Origin: Lysobacter soli
GTDB lineage: Bacteria; Pseudomonadota; Gammaproteobacteria; Xanthomonadales; Xanthomonadaceae
Assembly: GCF_003382285.1 (NCBI RefSeq)
Contig: NZ_QTJR01000002.1
Coordinates: 248,001 to 312,000 of the forward strand
Length of the DNA stretch: 64,000 nt
Direction of reading: 5' to 3'
Position 1 is the first letter of the stretch; the number at the start of each line of letters is the position of its first letter. Positions 54,416-63,471 of this stretch are shown here, piece by piece. The translations under genes and the position numbers were made by a program. The notes beneath the pieces were generated by a model. That model searched no databases and was not told the DNA's origin. It was given only the letters and a program-made list of their open reading frames with translations.

Positions 54416-55117
54416 ATGCAGCTCGTCCACGATGCTCTCGTCCAGTCGCGTTTCTCGAACACGTTCCCCCGCACCGTCGAAATCCTCTGCCCGCATTGCC
54501 TGAAGGAATCGGTCTTCGAGGCCCGTCCATGGCAGGAGCACGGCCGGCAACTGGCGGCCAGCGAACTGGAATGCACGCGTTGCGAGCGCACGGTGCTGTT
54601 CGTGCAGCTGCTCGACGCCGACGGCACGAACCAGGCGAACGGGCTGTTCTGCCATCCCGGTTCCGGCGGACGCGAGCCGATGGCGGGCGTCGAGCACCTG
54701 CATGCGATGTCGGCGCCGCTCGCGCGCAGCTACGAATCCGCGTTGAAGCTGTACAACCACGCCGAGTGGGGGGCGAGTTCGCTGATCGTGCGACATCTGC
54801 TCGGCGGATTGACGGCGCGCATGCTTGCCGACGACAAGGCCGAGCTGTCGCTGACGCGCAAGCTCGAAGCACTGCCGCACGACGTCGACCTGTCGCGACC
54901 GTTGCAGGACATCGCGCAGTTGCTCGCGCCCAGCGGCACGTTCGGACGTCAGTTCGAGGACGAGACGACGATCGACAAGGCCAACGCCGAACTGCTGCTC
55001 GAACTGGCCGAACAGCTGATCAATTACCTCGTCGTGCTGCCGGGAACGATGGCCGATCTGAAGGCGCGCATCGCGACCGCACCGGTGCCGTTGCGGCGGG
55101 GGAGCGGGGTGGCTTGA
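54416..55117 (+). CDS. DUF4145-like protein with zinc ribbon
   Basis: The 233-residue protein has an N-terminal zinc ribbon (C25, C28, C52, C55; CPHC and CTRC) followed by an all-helical domain (about 100-225; ARSYESALKLYNHAEWGASSLIVRHLLGGL). That is the DUF4145 pattern; DUF4145 proteins are often associated with restriction or defence genes, but no such genes are next to it. It sits between trpE and the second two-component system. GGAG precedes the ATG. Confidence 0.75.
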   Translation: MQLVHDALVQSRFSNTFPRTVEILCPHCLKESVFEARPWQEHGRQLAASELECTRCERTVLFVQLLDADGTNQANGLFCHPGSGGREPMAGVEHLHAMSAPLARSYESALKLYNHAEWGASSLIVRHLLGGLTARMLADDKAELSLTRKLEALPHDVDLSRPLQDIAQLLAPSGTFGRQFEDETTIDKANAELLLELAEQLINYLVVLPGTMADLKARIATAPVPLRRGSGVA

Positions 55118-55121
55118 AGTC

Positions 55122-55221
55122 CGTCATCCCGGCGAAGGCCGGGATCCAGGCTGTCACGTCATCCGAAGGAAGCAGGCACCTCGACGGAACCGCGTCGGGC
55201 CTGGGTCCCGGCGTTCGCCGA
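55122..55221. repeat. REP-pair element (CGTCATCCCGGCG family)
   Basis: CGTCATCCCGGCGAAGGCCG at 55122-55141 continues GGATCCAGG. About 50 bp later, CCTGGGTCCCGGCGTTCGCCG (55200-55220) is a decayed inverted partner. It resembles a paired REP unit; related singles lie at 27365 and 38765. Confidence 0.7.
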
Positions 55222-55361
55222 AACATTACCGATAGTTAATCCCCCGGAAATCCTCCGGTGAGCCGCGCAGGCGCAGTCTGATCCTGCGGTCGGGGAGGCA
55301 GTTCCCGACCGAACGAAGATCCCTCGTCCGAGTCACCCGCGTCTTACCAAGGAGTCACCCC

Positions 55362-55556
55362 ATGAACCTGCGCAAGTCCCTGTTCGCCGTCGCCCTGACC
55401 GCACTGGCCGGTTCCGCCCTGGCCGCCCCGCCGAGCACCGCGCCGGCCGCCCCGGCCGCGTCGACCGCCCCGGCCAAGGGCACGGTCTCCAAGCACAAGC
55501 ACGCCAGCAAGAAGGCAGTCGCTCCCGCCACCAAGAGCGACGCCAAGAAGGGCTGA
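55362..55556 (+). CDS. Small secreted Ala/Lys/Pro-rich protein
   Basis: The 64-residue protein has a signal peptide (about 1-21, ending ALAA) and a basic mature part rich in Ala, Pro, Thr and Lys (KHKHASKKAVAPATKSDAKKG), like acid-shock or histone-like repeat proteins. AAGGAG precedes the ATG, and a strong terminator follows. Function unknown. Confidence 0.82.
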   Translation: MNLRKSLFAVALTALAGSALAAPPSTAPAAPAASTAPAKGTVSKHKHASKKAVAPATKSDAKKG

Positions 55557-55590
55557 TCCCCATCGTCCCCGGAGCCCGTGCAACGCGGGC

Positions 55591-55631
55591 GGATACCCCG
55601 ACGGTGCGCACCGCCGGGGTATCCTTTTTTT
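55591..55631 (+). terminator. Terminator after small secreted protein
   Basis: Arms GGATACCCCG/CGGGGTATCC enclose an inner GGTGCGCACC palindrome and are followed by seven T's. The response regulator start lies only 17 nt beyond. Confidence 0.92.
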
Positions 55632-55647
55632 GCATTCCGGAGTTCCC

Positions 55648-56325
55648 ATGCGCGTCCTGCTGATCGAAGACGATCCCCACACCGCGGCCTTCATCGGCAA
55701 GGGCCTGCGCGAGGACGGCCACACGGTCGAACACGCCGGCGACGGCAAGCAGGGCCTGTTTCTGGCGACGACCGAGAGCTTCGACGCGATCGTGCTCGAT
55801 CGCATGCTGCCCGCGCTCGACGGCCTGGTGCTGCTGCAGACGCTGCGCGGCGCCGGCAACCGCACGCCGCTGCTGCTGCTCACCGCGCTGGGCGAGGTCG
55901 ATCACCGCGTCGAAGGCCTGCGCGCCGGCGCCGACGATTACCTGGTCAAACCTTTCGCCTATTCCGAACTGAGCGCGCGCCTGGACAGCATCGTGCGCCG
56001 CGAGCGCGAACAGGCGCAGCGCGAACCCACGCGGCTTTCGGTCGGCGAGCTCGAACTCGACCTGCTCGGCCGCGACGCACGCCGCGCCGGCAAACGCATC
56101 GAACTGCAGCCGCGCGAATTCCGCCTGCTCGAATACCTGATGCGCCAGGCCGGTCGCGTCGTCACGCGCACGATGCTGCTCGAAGCGGTGTGGGACTACC
56201 ACTTCGATCCGCAGACCAACGTCATCGACGTGCACATCAGCCGGTTGCGGCAGAAGATCGACCACGGCTTCGAGCGCCCGCTGCTGCACACCGTGCGCGG
56301 CGCCGGCTACCGGCTGGGCGAATGA
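55648..56325 (+). CDS. OmpR-family response regulator
   Basis: The 225-residue protein has receiver (residues 1-115: acidic pocket EDD, phosphoacceptor Asp in IVLDRMLP, KPF lysine) and winged-helix output domain (about 125-222; DVHISRLRQKIDHG, VRGAGYRLGE). CCGGAG lies upstream of the ATG. It overlaps the kinase start (ATGA) and is close to QseB/CopR-like regulators. The signal is unknown. Confidence 0.92.
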   Translation: MRVLLIEDDPHTAAFIGKGLREDGHTVEHAGDGKQGLFLATTESFDAIVLDRMLPALDGLVLLQTLRGAGNRTPLLLLTALGEVDHRVEGLRAGADDYLVKPFAYSELSARLDSIVRREREQAQREPTRLSVGELELDLLGRDARRAGKRIELQPREFRLLEYLMRQAGRVVTRTMLLEAVWDYHFDPQTNVIDVHISRLRQKIDHGFERPLLHTVRGAGYRLGE

Positions 56326-57722
56326 CGGGCCCGCTGCGCTCCACCAGCACGCGCCTGGCGCTCGCCGTGATGGGCGCGTTCCTGCTCGCCTTCGTGCTGC
56401 TGGGCGCGGGCGTCTACGTCGCCGTGTCCACGCTGCTGCTGCAGGACGCGCGCGAACTGGTGCGCACCGATTCGGCGGGACTGATGCAACTGCAGCGCGA
56501 CGGCGGGCGCGCCGCACTCGTGCAGGAACTGCGCGATCGCCTCGACGCGCCGGACGATCCCGACGCGGTGTACGCGTTGATCGGCGCGGATGGACGCGTC
56601 GAAGTAGGCGATGTTCCCGCGCTGCATGCCGGTCGCGGCGTGCGATGGACGACGTTCGAGCTCGCCGGCGATGCGGTGCCGGGCGACGGCACGCAATCGC
56701 GTCGCGTGCTCGCACAGCTGCAGCCGTTGCCGAACGGCGAAACCCTGCTGACCGGGCTGCGGTTGCAGTCGCAGGATCGCTTCCTCGCGCTGATGCTGCG
56801 CACGGCGCTGGTGGCGCTGGCGGTCGCGGCGACGCTGGGCGCGCTCGCCGGCTGGCTGACGTCGCGCTGGGTGTCGCACCGGCTCGGCCATCTGGATCGC
56901 ACCGCCGCGCGCGTGGGTGGCGGCGAACTGGGGCTGCGTGTGCCGCTGGACGGCAGCGGCGACGCGTTCGACCGCCTCGGGCGGCGCTTCAACGCGATGC
57001 TCGACCGCATCGAGGAACTGCTCGGCGGCGTGCGCCACGCGACCGACCACATCGCGCACGACCTGCGCACGCCGCTGACGCGGCTGCGCAACCGCCTGGA
57101 GGATCTGCGCCATCGCAGCGGCGCGACGCCGGCCGAACGCGCGGCGCTCGACGGCGCCGTGCAGGAAACCGACCACCTGCTCACCACGTTCGGCGCGCTG
57201 CTGCGGCTGGCGCGCATCGAAGCGCAGCCGCCGGCAGGCGAGGGACCGGAGCTGGACCTCTCGGCGCTGGCCGCCGACGCCGCCGAGCTCTACACGCCCA
57301 TCGGCGCCGAGCGATCGGTGCGCCTGGCGCTGTCGCTGGAGCCGGCGCTCGTGCGCGGCGATCGCGACCAGTTGTTCCAGATGCTGGTGAACCTGCTCGA
57401 CAACGCGCTCAAGTACGCGCCCGAAGGCAGCGAGGTCGGGCTGTCGCTGCATGTGGGCGAGGCCGCCGTTCTGCGCGTGGACGATGGCGGCCCGGGCATT
57501 CCCGAAGCCGACCGCGAACGCGTGTTCGACCGGTTCCAGCGGCTGGAATCGCATCGCGGCACGCCGGGAAGCGGTCTGGGGCTGAGCCTGGTGCGGGCGA
57601 TCGTGCATCGCCACGGCGGCCGGATCGAGCTGATCGACCGCGCGCCGGGCCTGCGTGTGCAGGTGACGCTGCCCTTGGCGGGCGCGCCGGGTCGCATCGC
57701 GCCGGCCGAGCCGCTAGAGTAG
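56322..57722 (+). CDS. Sensor histidine kinase
   Basis: The 466-residue membrane kinase has helices at about 11-35 and 151-174 around a periplasmic sensor of about 115 residues. HAMP is about 175-230, the H-box is HIAHDLRTPLTRLRNRL, and the ATPase domain has NLLDNALKYAPEGS, DDGGPGIPEADRERVFDRF and GSGLGLSLVRAI. It pairs with the preceding regulator. It lies inside the region that separates trpE from trpG. Confidence 0.92.
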   Translation: MTGPLRSTSTRLALAVMGAFLLAFVLLGAGVYVAVSTLLLQDARELVRTDSAGLMQLQRDGGRAALVQELRDRLDAPDDPDAVYALIGADGRVEVGDVPALHAGRGVRWTTFELAGDAVPGDGTQSRRVLAQLQPLPNGETLLTGLRLQSQDRFLALMLRTALVALAVAATLGALAGWLTSRWVSHRLGHLDRTAARVGGGELGLRVPLDGSGDAFDRLGRRFNAMLDRIEELLGGVRHATDHIAHDLRTPLTRLRNRLEDLRHRSGATPAERAALDGAVQETDHLLTTFGALLRLARIEAQPPAGEGPELDLSALAADAAELYTPIGAERSVRLALSLEPALVRGDRDQLFQMLVNLLDNALKYAPEGSEVGLSLHVGEAAVLRVDDGGPGIPEADRERVFDRFQRLESHRGTPGSGLGLSLVRAIVHRHGGRIELIDRAPGLRVQVTLPLAGAPGRIAPAEPLE

Positions 57723-57966
57723 GGCCATGATCGTGCGTTCCTCCCCGCAGTTCCGAAAAGCCGACCTGGGTTGGCGATGGTGGCCGTTGGCTGCCGTCCG
57801 CCCCTCGTTGTCGTCCAAGGAACTGCCGAGTGTTTCCCGCCCCACGCACTGACTCCACGCCGGCCGCATCGGCCGCGTTCCACCCCGAACCCAAGCACCG
57901 ACCCCGCCGGCCCGCCGCCGCGCGGGATAATCGCGTTGCGTCCAACCCCATGCCGAGCCCGCGCCG

Positions 57967-58557
57967 ATGCTGTTGATGATCGACAACTACGACAGCTTTA
58001 CCTACAACCTCGTGCAGTACCTGCAGGCGCTGGGCGCCGAGGTGAAGGTGATCCGCAACGACGAGCTGTCCGTCGCGCAGATCGAGGACCTTTCACCCGA
58101 GCGCATCGTCGTCTCGCCCGGCCCGTGCACGCCGAACGAGGCGGGCGTGTCGGTGGACGTGATCCGCGAGCTCGGCCCGCGCATCCCGGTGTTCGGCGTG
58201 TGCCTGGGGCACCAGAGCCTGGGGCAGGCCTACGGCGGCGACGTCGTGCGCGCCAAGCGGATCATGCACGGCAAGACCTCGCGCATCCGCCACGAAGGCC
58301 GCGGCGTGTTCGCCGGGCTGCCCGACGGCTACGAGGCCACGCGCTACCACTCGCTGGTCGTGTCGCGCGAAACGTTGCCCGATTGCCTGGAAATCACCGC
58401 CTGGACCGAGGTCGACGGCGAGGACGGCGCGCCCGCCTTCGACGAGATCATGGGCCTGCGCCACCGCGAGCATCCGGTGGAAGGCGTGCAGTTCCACCCC
58501 GAGTCGATCCTCACCGAACACGGCCACGCGCTGCTGAAGAACTTCCTGGAGCGATGA
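57967..58557 (+). CDS. trpG: Anthranilate synthase component II (glutamine amidotransferase)
   Basis: TrpG supplies ammonia from glutamine. The 196-residue protein has the class I triad: Cys in [10 protein letters not shown], His and Glu in VQFHPESIL. It starts the trpG-trpD-monooxygenase-trpC cluster. It may also serve aminodeoxychorismate synthase (pabA role), since only one amidotransferase is seen here. Confidence 0.95.
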   Translation: MLLMIDNYDSFTYNLVQYLQALGAEVKVIRNDELSVAQIEDLSPERIVVSPGPCTPNEAGVSVDVIRELGPRIPVFGVCLGHQSLGQAYGGDVVRAKRIMHGKTSRIRHEGRGVFAGLPDGYEATRYHSLVVSRETLPDCLEITAWTEVDGEDGAPAFDEIMGLRHREHPVEGVQFHPESILTEHGHALLKNFLER

Positions 58558-58679
58558 CCGCCACGCGCACCAGGCGCCCGTTGCGAAACGCCACGGCGTC
58601 GGCGCGACAGCTGCTATCGTTTCGGTTTCCCCGGCCCTGAGGCCCGCTCCGTCCCGCCACGCCCCCGATCGCCACGCCC

Positions 58680-59726
58680 ATGCCCATCACCCCGCAAGAA
58701 GCCCTGCAACGCACCATCGAGCATCGTGAGATCTTCCACGACGAGATGGTCGAGCTGATGCGCATGATCATGCGCGGCGAAGTCTCGCCGGCGATGACGG
58801 CGGCGATCCTGACCGGGCTGCGGGTGAAAAAGGAAACCGTCGGCGAGATCGCCGGCGCGGCGACGGTATTGCGCGAGTTCGCGCGGCCGGTGGAGGTCGC
58901 CGATCGCGAGAACCTCGTCGACATCGTCGGCACCGGCGGCGATGGCGCCAACACGTTCAACATTTCCACCGCGAGCATGTTCGTGGTCGCGGCGGCGGGC
59001 GCGAAGGTCGCCAAGCACGGCAACCGCAGCGTGTCGTCGAAATCCGGCAGCGCCGATGCGCTCGAAGCGCTGGGCGCATCGATCGAACTGCAGCCCGAAC
59101 AGGTCGCGCGCTGCATCGAACGGTGCGGCATCGGCTTCATGTTCGCGCCGATCCACCATCCGGCGATGAAGGTCGTCGCGCCTGTGCGCCGCGAAATGGG
59201 CGTGCGCACGATGTTCAACATCCTCGGCCCGCTGACCAATCCCGCTGGCGCGCCGAGCATCCTCATGGGCGTGTTCCATCCCGACCTGGTCGGCATCCAG
59301 GTGCGCGTGTTGCAGGAACTGGGCGCGAAACGCGCGCTGGTGGTGTGGGGCCGCGACGGCATGGACGAGCTGTCGCTCGGTGCCGGCAGCCTCGTCGGCG
59401 AGCTGCGCGACGGCACGGTGCGCGAGTACGAAGTCCATCCGGAGGACTTCGGCATCGCGATGGCCGCCAGCCGCAACCTGCGCGTGAACGACGCGGCCGA
59501 ATCGAAAATCCTGCTGATGCAGGCGCTGAACGACGAAGCCGGCCTGCCGCGCGAGATCGTCGCGCTCAATGCGGGCGCCGCGATCTACGCCGCCGGCGTC
59601 GCCGACAGTATCGCCGAGGGCATCGAGCGCGCGCGTGCGGCGCTGGCCTCCGGCGCGGCGAAGCACAAGCTGGAGGAGTTCGTCGCGACCACGCGCGAAC
59701 TCGCCGGCGAACCGGTGGGCGCGTGA
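58680..59726 (+). CDS. trpD: Anthranilate phosphoribosyltransferase
   Basis: TrpD joins anthranilate to PRPP. The 348-residue protein has [14 protein letters not shown] for PRPP binding, [18 protein letters not shown], and [12 protein letters not shown]. Its stop overlaps the start of the monooxygenase gene (TGATG). Its length is normal. Confidence 0.96.
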   Translation: MPITPQEALQRTIEHREIFHDEMVELMRMIMRGEVSPAMTAAILTGLRVKKETVGEIAGAATVLREFARPVEVADRENLVDIVGTGGDGANTFNISTASMFVVAAAGAKVAKHGNRSVSSKSGSADALEALGASIELQPEQVARCIERCGIGFMFAPIHHPAMKVVAPVRREMGVRTMFNILGPLTNPAGAPSILMGVFHPDLVGIQVRVLQELGAKRALVVWGRDGMDELSLGAGSLVGELRDGTVREYEVHPEDFGIAMAASRNLRVNDAAESKILLMQALNDEAGLPREIVALNAGAAIYAAGVADSIAEGIERARAALASGAAKHKLEEFVATTRELAGEPVGA

Positions 59727-60082
59727 TGGACCACGCCTTCGCCCGCCTGCCCGCGCCGCCGTATTACGCGGTGATCTTCTCCTCGCGCCGCAACGCGCAC
59801 GATGATGCCGGTTACGGCGAAGCGGCCGAACGCATGGTCGAACTGGCGTCGTCGCAGCCGGGATTCCTCGGCGTGGAATCGACGCGCGGCGCGGACGGGT
59901 TCGGCATCACCGTCTCCTACTGGGACAGCGAAGCGTCCATCGCCGCGTGGCGGCAGCACGCCGAACACGCCGCCACGCGTGCGCACGGCCGCGTGCACTG
60001 GTACGAACACTACGAACTGCGCGTGGCCAAGGTCGAACGCGCTTACGGCAAGCCCGCAATGCACTCCAAGCCTTCCGAATGA
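59726..60082 (+). CDS. Antibiotic biosynthesis monooxygenase (ABM)-fold protein
   Basis: The 118-residue protein is a dimeric alpha/beta-barrel ABM-type: [42 protein letters not shown]. Such proteins may oxidise small molecules or bind heme. It is tightly placed between trpD and trpC, overlapping both. Function in Trp synthesis is unknown. Confidence 0.85.
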   Translation: MDHAFARLPAPPYYAVIFSSRRNAHDDAGYGEAAERMVELASSQPGFLGVESTRGADGFGITVSYWDSEASIAAWRQHAEHAATRAHGRVHWYEHYELRVAKVERAYGKPAMHSKPSE

Positions 60083-60870
60083 GCGACATCCTCAACACGA
60101 TCCTGGCCCGCAAGGTCGAGGAGATCCAGCAGCGCAGCCGCGTGCGGCCGCTCGAAGACATGCGCGCCCGTGCGCTGCAGCAGCCGCCCACGCGCGGTTT
60201 CGTCGACGCGATCCGCCGCAAGCACGCGGCAGGCGAGGCGGCGGTGATTGCCGAAGTGAAGAAGGCGAGCCCGTCGAAGGGGCTGATCCGCAAGGACTTC
60301 CATCCGGCGCAGATCGCGCGCAGCTACGAGGCCGGCGGTGCGGCGTGCCTGTCGGTGCTGACGGACGTCGACTTCTTCCAGGGCAGCAACCTGTACCTGG
60401 GCGAGGCGCGCGCCGCGTGCTCGCTGCCGGTGCTGCGCAAGGATTTCACCATCGACCCGTACCAGGTCTACGAAGCGCGCGTGATCGGCGCCGACGCGAT
60501 CCTGCTGATCGTCGCCGCGCTGGAAGACGGCCAGATGGTCGAGATGGCGAACCTCGCCATGGAGCTCGGCATGGACGTGCTGGTGGAAGTGCACGACATC
60601 GACGAACTCGAGCGCGCGCTGCAGACCGACTGCGAGCTCATCGGCGTGAACAACCGCAACCTGCGCACGTTCGAGGTGTCGCTCGACACGACGCTCGAGC
60701 TGCAGAACGCCGTACCGCGCGACCGCACGCTGGTGACCGAAAGCGGCATCGCCACGCAGGCCGACGTCGCGAAGATGCGCGCGGCCGGCGTGCAGACCTT
60801 CCTGGTCGGCGAATCCTTCATGCGCGAAGCCGAACCCGGCGCCGCGCTGCAGCGCCTGTTCGCCGCATGA
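60079..60870 (+). CDS. trpC: Indole-3-glycerol phosphate synthase
   Basis: TrpC closes the indole ring. The 263-residue TIM barrel has [29 protein letters not shown], and [14 protein letters not shown] with conserved Lys and Glu. Its start overlaps the ABM stop (ATGA). It matches the single-domain TrpC, without a fused TrpF. Confidence 0.96.
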   Translation: MSDILNTILARKVEEIQQRSRVRPLEDMRARALQQPPTRGFVDAIRRKHAAGEAAVIAEVKKASPSKGLIRKDFHPAQIARSYEAGGAACLSVLTDVDFFQGSNLYLGEARAACSLPVLRKDFTIDPYQVYEARVIGADAILLIVAALEDGQMVEMANLAMELGMDVLVEVHDIDELERALQTDCELIGVNNRNLRTFEVSLDTTLELQNAVPRDRTLVTESGIATQADVAKMRAAGVQTFLVGESFMREAEPGAALQRLFAA

Positions 60871-61655
60871 GCACGACCGGACCGGTGCCCGAAGGCGTCG
60901 ACCACCTGCCGGGTGCGGCCGCCGTCGCGACGACGGGCGAGGCCGCCACCGGCAAGCGCCCGTACGCGCCGCTGGTGGTGTTCGACTTCGACCACACGCT
61001 GTACGACGGCGACTCCGGCAGCCATCTCGTGCTTTGGCTGATCAAGCGCGACTGGGCGCGCGTCGTGGCCGCGATCGCGCTGTCGCCGCTGCTGCTGCCG
61101 CTGATCGCGTGGCTGCCGACGCGCCGCCATGCGATCTCCGTCTACCTGTGGATCGCGACCTTCGGCACCCACCGCCGCCACGACATGGACCGGTTGATCG
61201 ATCTCTACGTGCGCAAGCACGCGAAGGAGATCCGCGCGCGCCTGCTGCCGATCGCTCTGAAGGTGCTGCAGAAGCATCGCGATGCCGGCGATCGCGTGAT
61301 CATCGCCACCGGCGCCTCGCCGGAGCTGGCGCGTGCGATCCTCGACTTCGTGGCGCACGAGGACCTGCCGGTGATCGGCAGCATCGGCGGGCCGTTCCTC
61401 GGCGGCATGATCACCGTCGAGCACTGCCACCACGAGAACAAGATGCGGATGATCTGGGACGCCGGCTATGACCAGATCGCGGTCGCGTACTCGGACAGCA
61501 GCGCGGACCTGCCGCTGCTCAAGGCGGCGCGCAAGCCGGTGGTGGTCAATCCCAAGCGCCGTCGCGTGACGATGTTCCGGCGCGTGTTGCCGCCCGGCAC
61601 GCCGATCCTCAACTGGGGATGCAAGGAGCGTGGCGGCGACCCCGTACAGGGCTGA
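60867..61655 (+). CDS. HAD-IB family hydrolase
   Basis: The 262-residue protein has HAD motif [11 protein letters not shown], motif II in [14 protein letters not shown], and motif IV in [11 protein letters not shown]. It has a hydrophobic stretch (about 62-80) that may anchor it in the membrane. HAD-IB members include phosphoserine-type phosphatases and acyltransferase-associated hydrolases; the substrate is unknown. It overlaps trpC by 4 nt and is last in the cluster. Confidence 0.88.
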   Translation: MSTTGPVPEGVDHLPGAAAVATTGEAATGKRPYAPLVVFDFDHTLYDGDSGSHLVLWLIKRDWARVVAAIALSPLLLPLIAWLPTRRHAISVYLWIATFGTHRRHDMDRLIDLYVRKHAKEIRARLLPIALKVLQKHRDAGDRVIIATGASPELARAILDFVAHEDLPVIGSIGGPFLGGMITVEHCHHENKMRMIWDAGYDQIAVAYSDSSADLPLLKAARKPVVVNPKRRRVTMFRRVLPPGTPILNWGCKERGGDPVQG

Positions 61656-61667
61656 TCGCCGCGCGCT

Positions 61668-62039
61668 TCACACGCGTTCGGGCGCGTCCAGGTCCAGGAA
61701 GAAATCGCGCAGCGTGTGCTCGGCGTAGTCGCGGAACTCGCCCGCGTCGTAGAAGCGCCCGAAGCAGTTGCTGCAGCTTTCGAACCAGATGTGCGGCTGC
61801 TGCGCATCGACCATGCGCACCAGCTGGCGGTCGAAGCAGACCGGGCACTTGATGCGGTCGATGTGGTTGTAGTGCTCGCCGACCTGCGCATCGCCGATGT
61901 CCACGCGTTCGGCTTCTGCCTTGAGCAGGCGGTTCTCGCCCATCGTCAGCCACAGGCCCTTGCACTGCGTGCAACGCTGCGACAGCGAGGAGAGGAGCTC
62001 GACGGGCTCCATCGGCGAATTGCACTTCGGGCACTGCAT
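61668..62039 (-). CDS. TFIIB-type zinc-ribbon protein
   Basis: The 123-residue protein has four CxxC pairs: CPKC (3-6), CTQC, CPVC and CSNC, making two zinc ribbons. The start MQCPKCNSPM follows GGGGGA; the longer in-frame ATG is rejected. The function is unknown. It is the last gene of the clp-GNAT-zinc-ribbon run. Confidence 0.85.
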   Translation of the reverse strand: MQCPKCNSPMEPVELLSSLSQRCTQCKGLWLTMGENRLLKAEAERVDIGDAQVGEHYNHIDRIKCPVCFDRQLVRMVDAQQPHIWFESCSNCFGRFYDAGEFRDYAEHTLRDFFLDLDAPERV

Positions 62040-62073
62040 GTGGATCCCCCTGATGGTCTGGTCGGTCGTCTGT

Positions 62074-62538
62074 TCAGTCGCCAAGCGACTTCACGAAACG
62101 CATCGACCCGTCCAGATAGCCGCATTGCCGATAGAAGGCGTGCGCGTCGGTGCGGCTGGCATTGCTGGTGACTTCGATGCGTCGCACGCCGTAGCGGCGG
62201 CAGATCGATTCGACTTCGCGCAACAGGCGCTTGCCGACGCCTTTCCCCTGTTCTTCCGGCAGCACGACCAGGCCGGTGATGCGCGCCAGCTCGTAGCCGT
62301 GGACGACCGAATAGAGCGTGTAGAGCGAGATCAGGCCGCTGGTGTCCCCGTCGATCTCGGCCAGCAGCAGGTGCTGGCGCGGATCGTGGCGGACGACGGC
62401 GATGCGTTCGGCGGCTTCGTCCCGGGTGCAGGGATAGCCGAGTTCCCCCAGCAGGCGGGCGACGTCGCTCGCATCGCCCAGTTCGGCCTGGCGCACCCGG
62501 GCCGTCACGGCTTCATCGGGTGCGTTGGCCCGGCCCAC
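62074..62538 (-). CDS. GNAT-family acetyltransferase
   Basis: The 154-residue GNAT protein has the loop EEQGKGVGKRLLRE for acetyl-CoA binding and a TSNASRTDAHAFYRQCGY end. The start is GTG 62538, 3 nt after the clp stop. It may acetylate a protein lysine or a small molecule. It is tightly coupled to clp. Confidence 0.88.
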   Translation of the reverse strand: MGRANAPDEAVTARVRQAELGDASDVARLLGELGYPCTRDEAAERIAVVRHDPRQHLLLAEIDGDTSGLISLYTLYSVVHGYELARITGLVVLPEEQGKGVGKRLLREVESICRRYGVRRIEVTSNASRTDAHAFYRQCGYLDGSMRFVKSLGD

Positions 62539-62541
62539 GCG

Positions 62542-63231
62542 TCAGCGCGTTCCGTAGAGGACGACCGTCTTGCCGCGCGCGTGCAGCTTGCCGTCGGCCT
62601 GGAGCTTCTTGAGCACGCGGCCGGCCATTTCGCGAGAGCAGCCCACCAGGCGCGAGAGCTCCTGGCGCGAGACGCGGATCTGGGTGCCCTGCGGGTGGCT
62701 CATGGCCTCCGGCTCCTTGGCCAGGTCGTGCAGGGCGCGGACGATGCGATCGGTCACGTCGAGGAATGCCAGGCGGCCGGCTTTCCTGCTGGTGTCCAGT
62801 AAACGACGGGAAATCTGCGCGCCGATGGCGTACAGCAGCTTCGGCGCATCCAGCGACAGGCGGGTCAGCAGCAGGTCGTAGAGGCGCTCGTGGCCGATTT
62901 CGGCCAGCTCGCAGGTGCTGCGGGTGCGCAGGATCACTTCCCGCTGGTCGCTGGCGATGAACAGGCCCAGCTCGCCGACGAATTCGCCGGGGCCGAAGTA
63001 GCCCAGGACCAGCTCGCGGCCGTCTTCCTCTTCCGTGATGATGCTCACGGAACCGGACACGATGTAGTAAAGCGTGCTCGCCGGGTCGCCCGGGCGGAAG
63101 ACATCGGTCCGCGACGGGTAGCGACGGCGATGGCAGTGGGCAAGGAAGCGTTCGATCGTTGCACCGTCCGGCAGCAGCGGGCTGTTGGTGCGACGCATGG
63201 CAGGTGTGTTTGCAGCCGGGTTTGCGGACAT
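62542..63231 (-). CDS. clp: Clp: Crp/Fnr-type c-di-GMP-responsive global regulator
   Basis: Clp is the Xanthomonadaceae CAP-like regulator of virulence and secreted enzymes; c-di-GMP blocks its DNA binding. The 229-residue protein has the sensor beta-barrel (RRRYPSRTDVFRPGDPASTLYY) and the CRP-type recognition helix SRQELSRLVGCSREMAGRV. It lacks the N-terminal Cys cluster of FNR. The ATG 63231 is chosen for family length. It precedes a GNAT gene. Confidence 0.95.
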   Translation of the reverse strand: MSANPAANTPAMRRTNSPLLPDGATIERFLAHCHRRRYPSRTDVFRPGDPASTLYYIVSGSVSIITEEEDGRELVLGYFGPGEFVGELGLFIASDQREVILRTRSTCELAEIGHERLYDLLLTRLSLDAPKLLYAIGAQISRRLLDTSRKAGRLAFLDVTDRIVRALHDLAKEPEAMSHPQGTQIRVSRQELSRLVGCSREMAGRVLKKLQADGKLHARGKTVVLYGTR

Positions 63232-63471
63232 GGTCGTGAAGGTCTTGTGATCGGTCGAGCTTAGGGTGAAGTAACGCATTGGGCAAATATCCGCCCCAGT
63301 ACGTCACTACCGTGGACTCTAACCTGTGACGGGAAGCAGATTCGGCGGCGTCTTCACGCCGGCCGGCTGAATCGGGCGCCCTGGAGCGCCTCCCGGCGCC
63401 ACGCGTTCCCCCGTAACGGTTTGTGCCGCATAATCGCGACCCTCCGCCGCCCTCCCGGGATCTCACTGCCG

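Noticed and set aside
55578-57722. Apparent 714-codon sensor kinase fusion
   Set aside because: The N-terminal part is the response regulator gene in another frame; the kinase starts at 56322 with an ATGA overlap.
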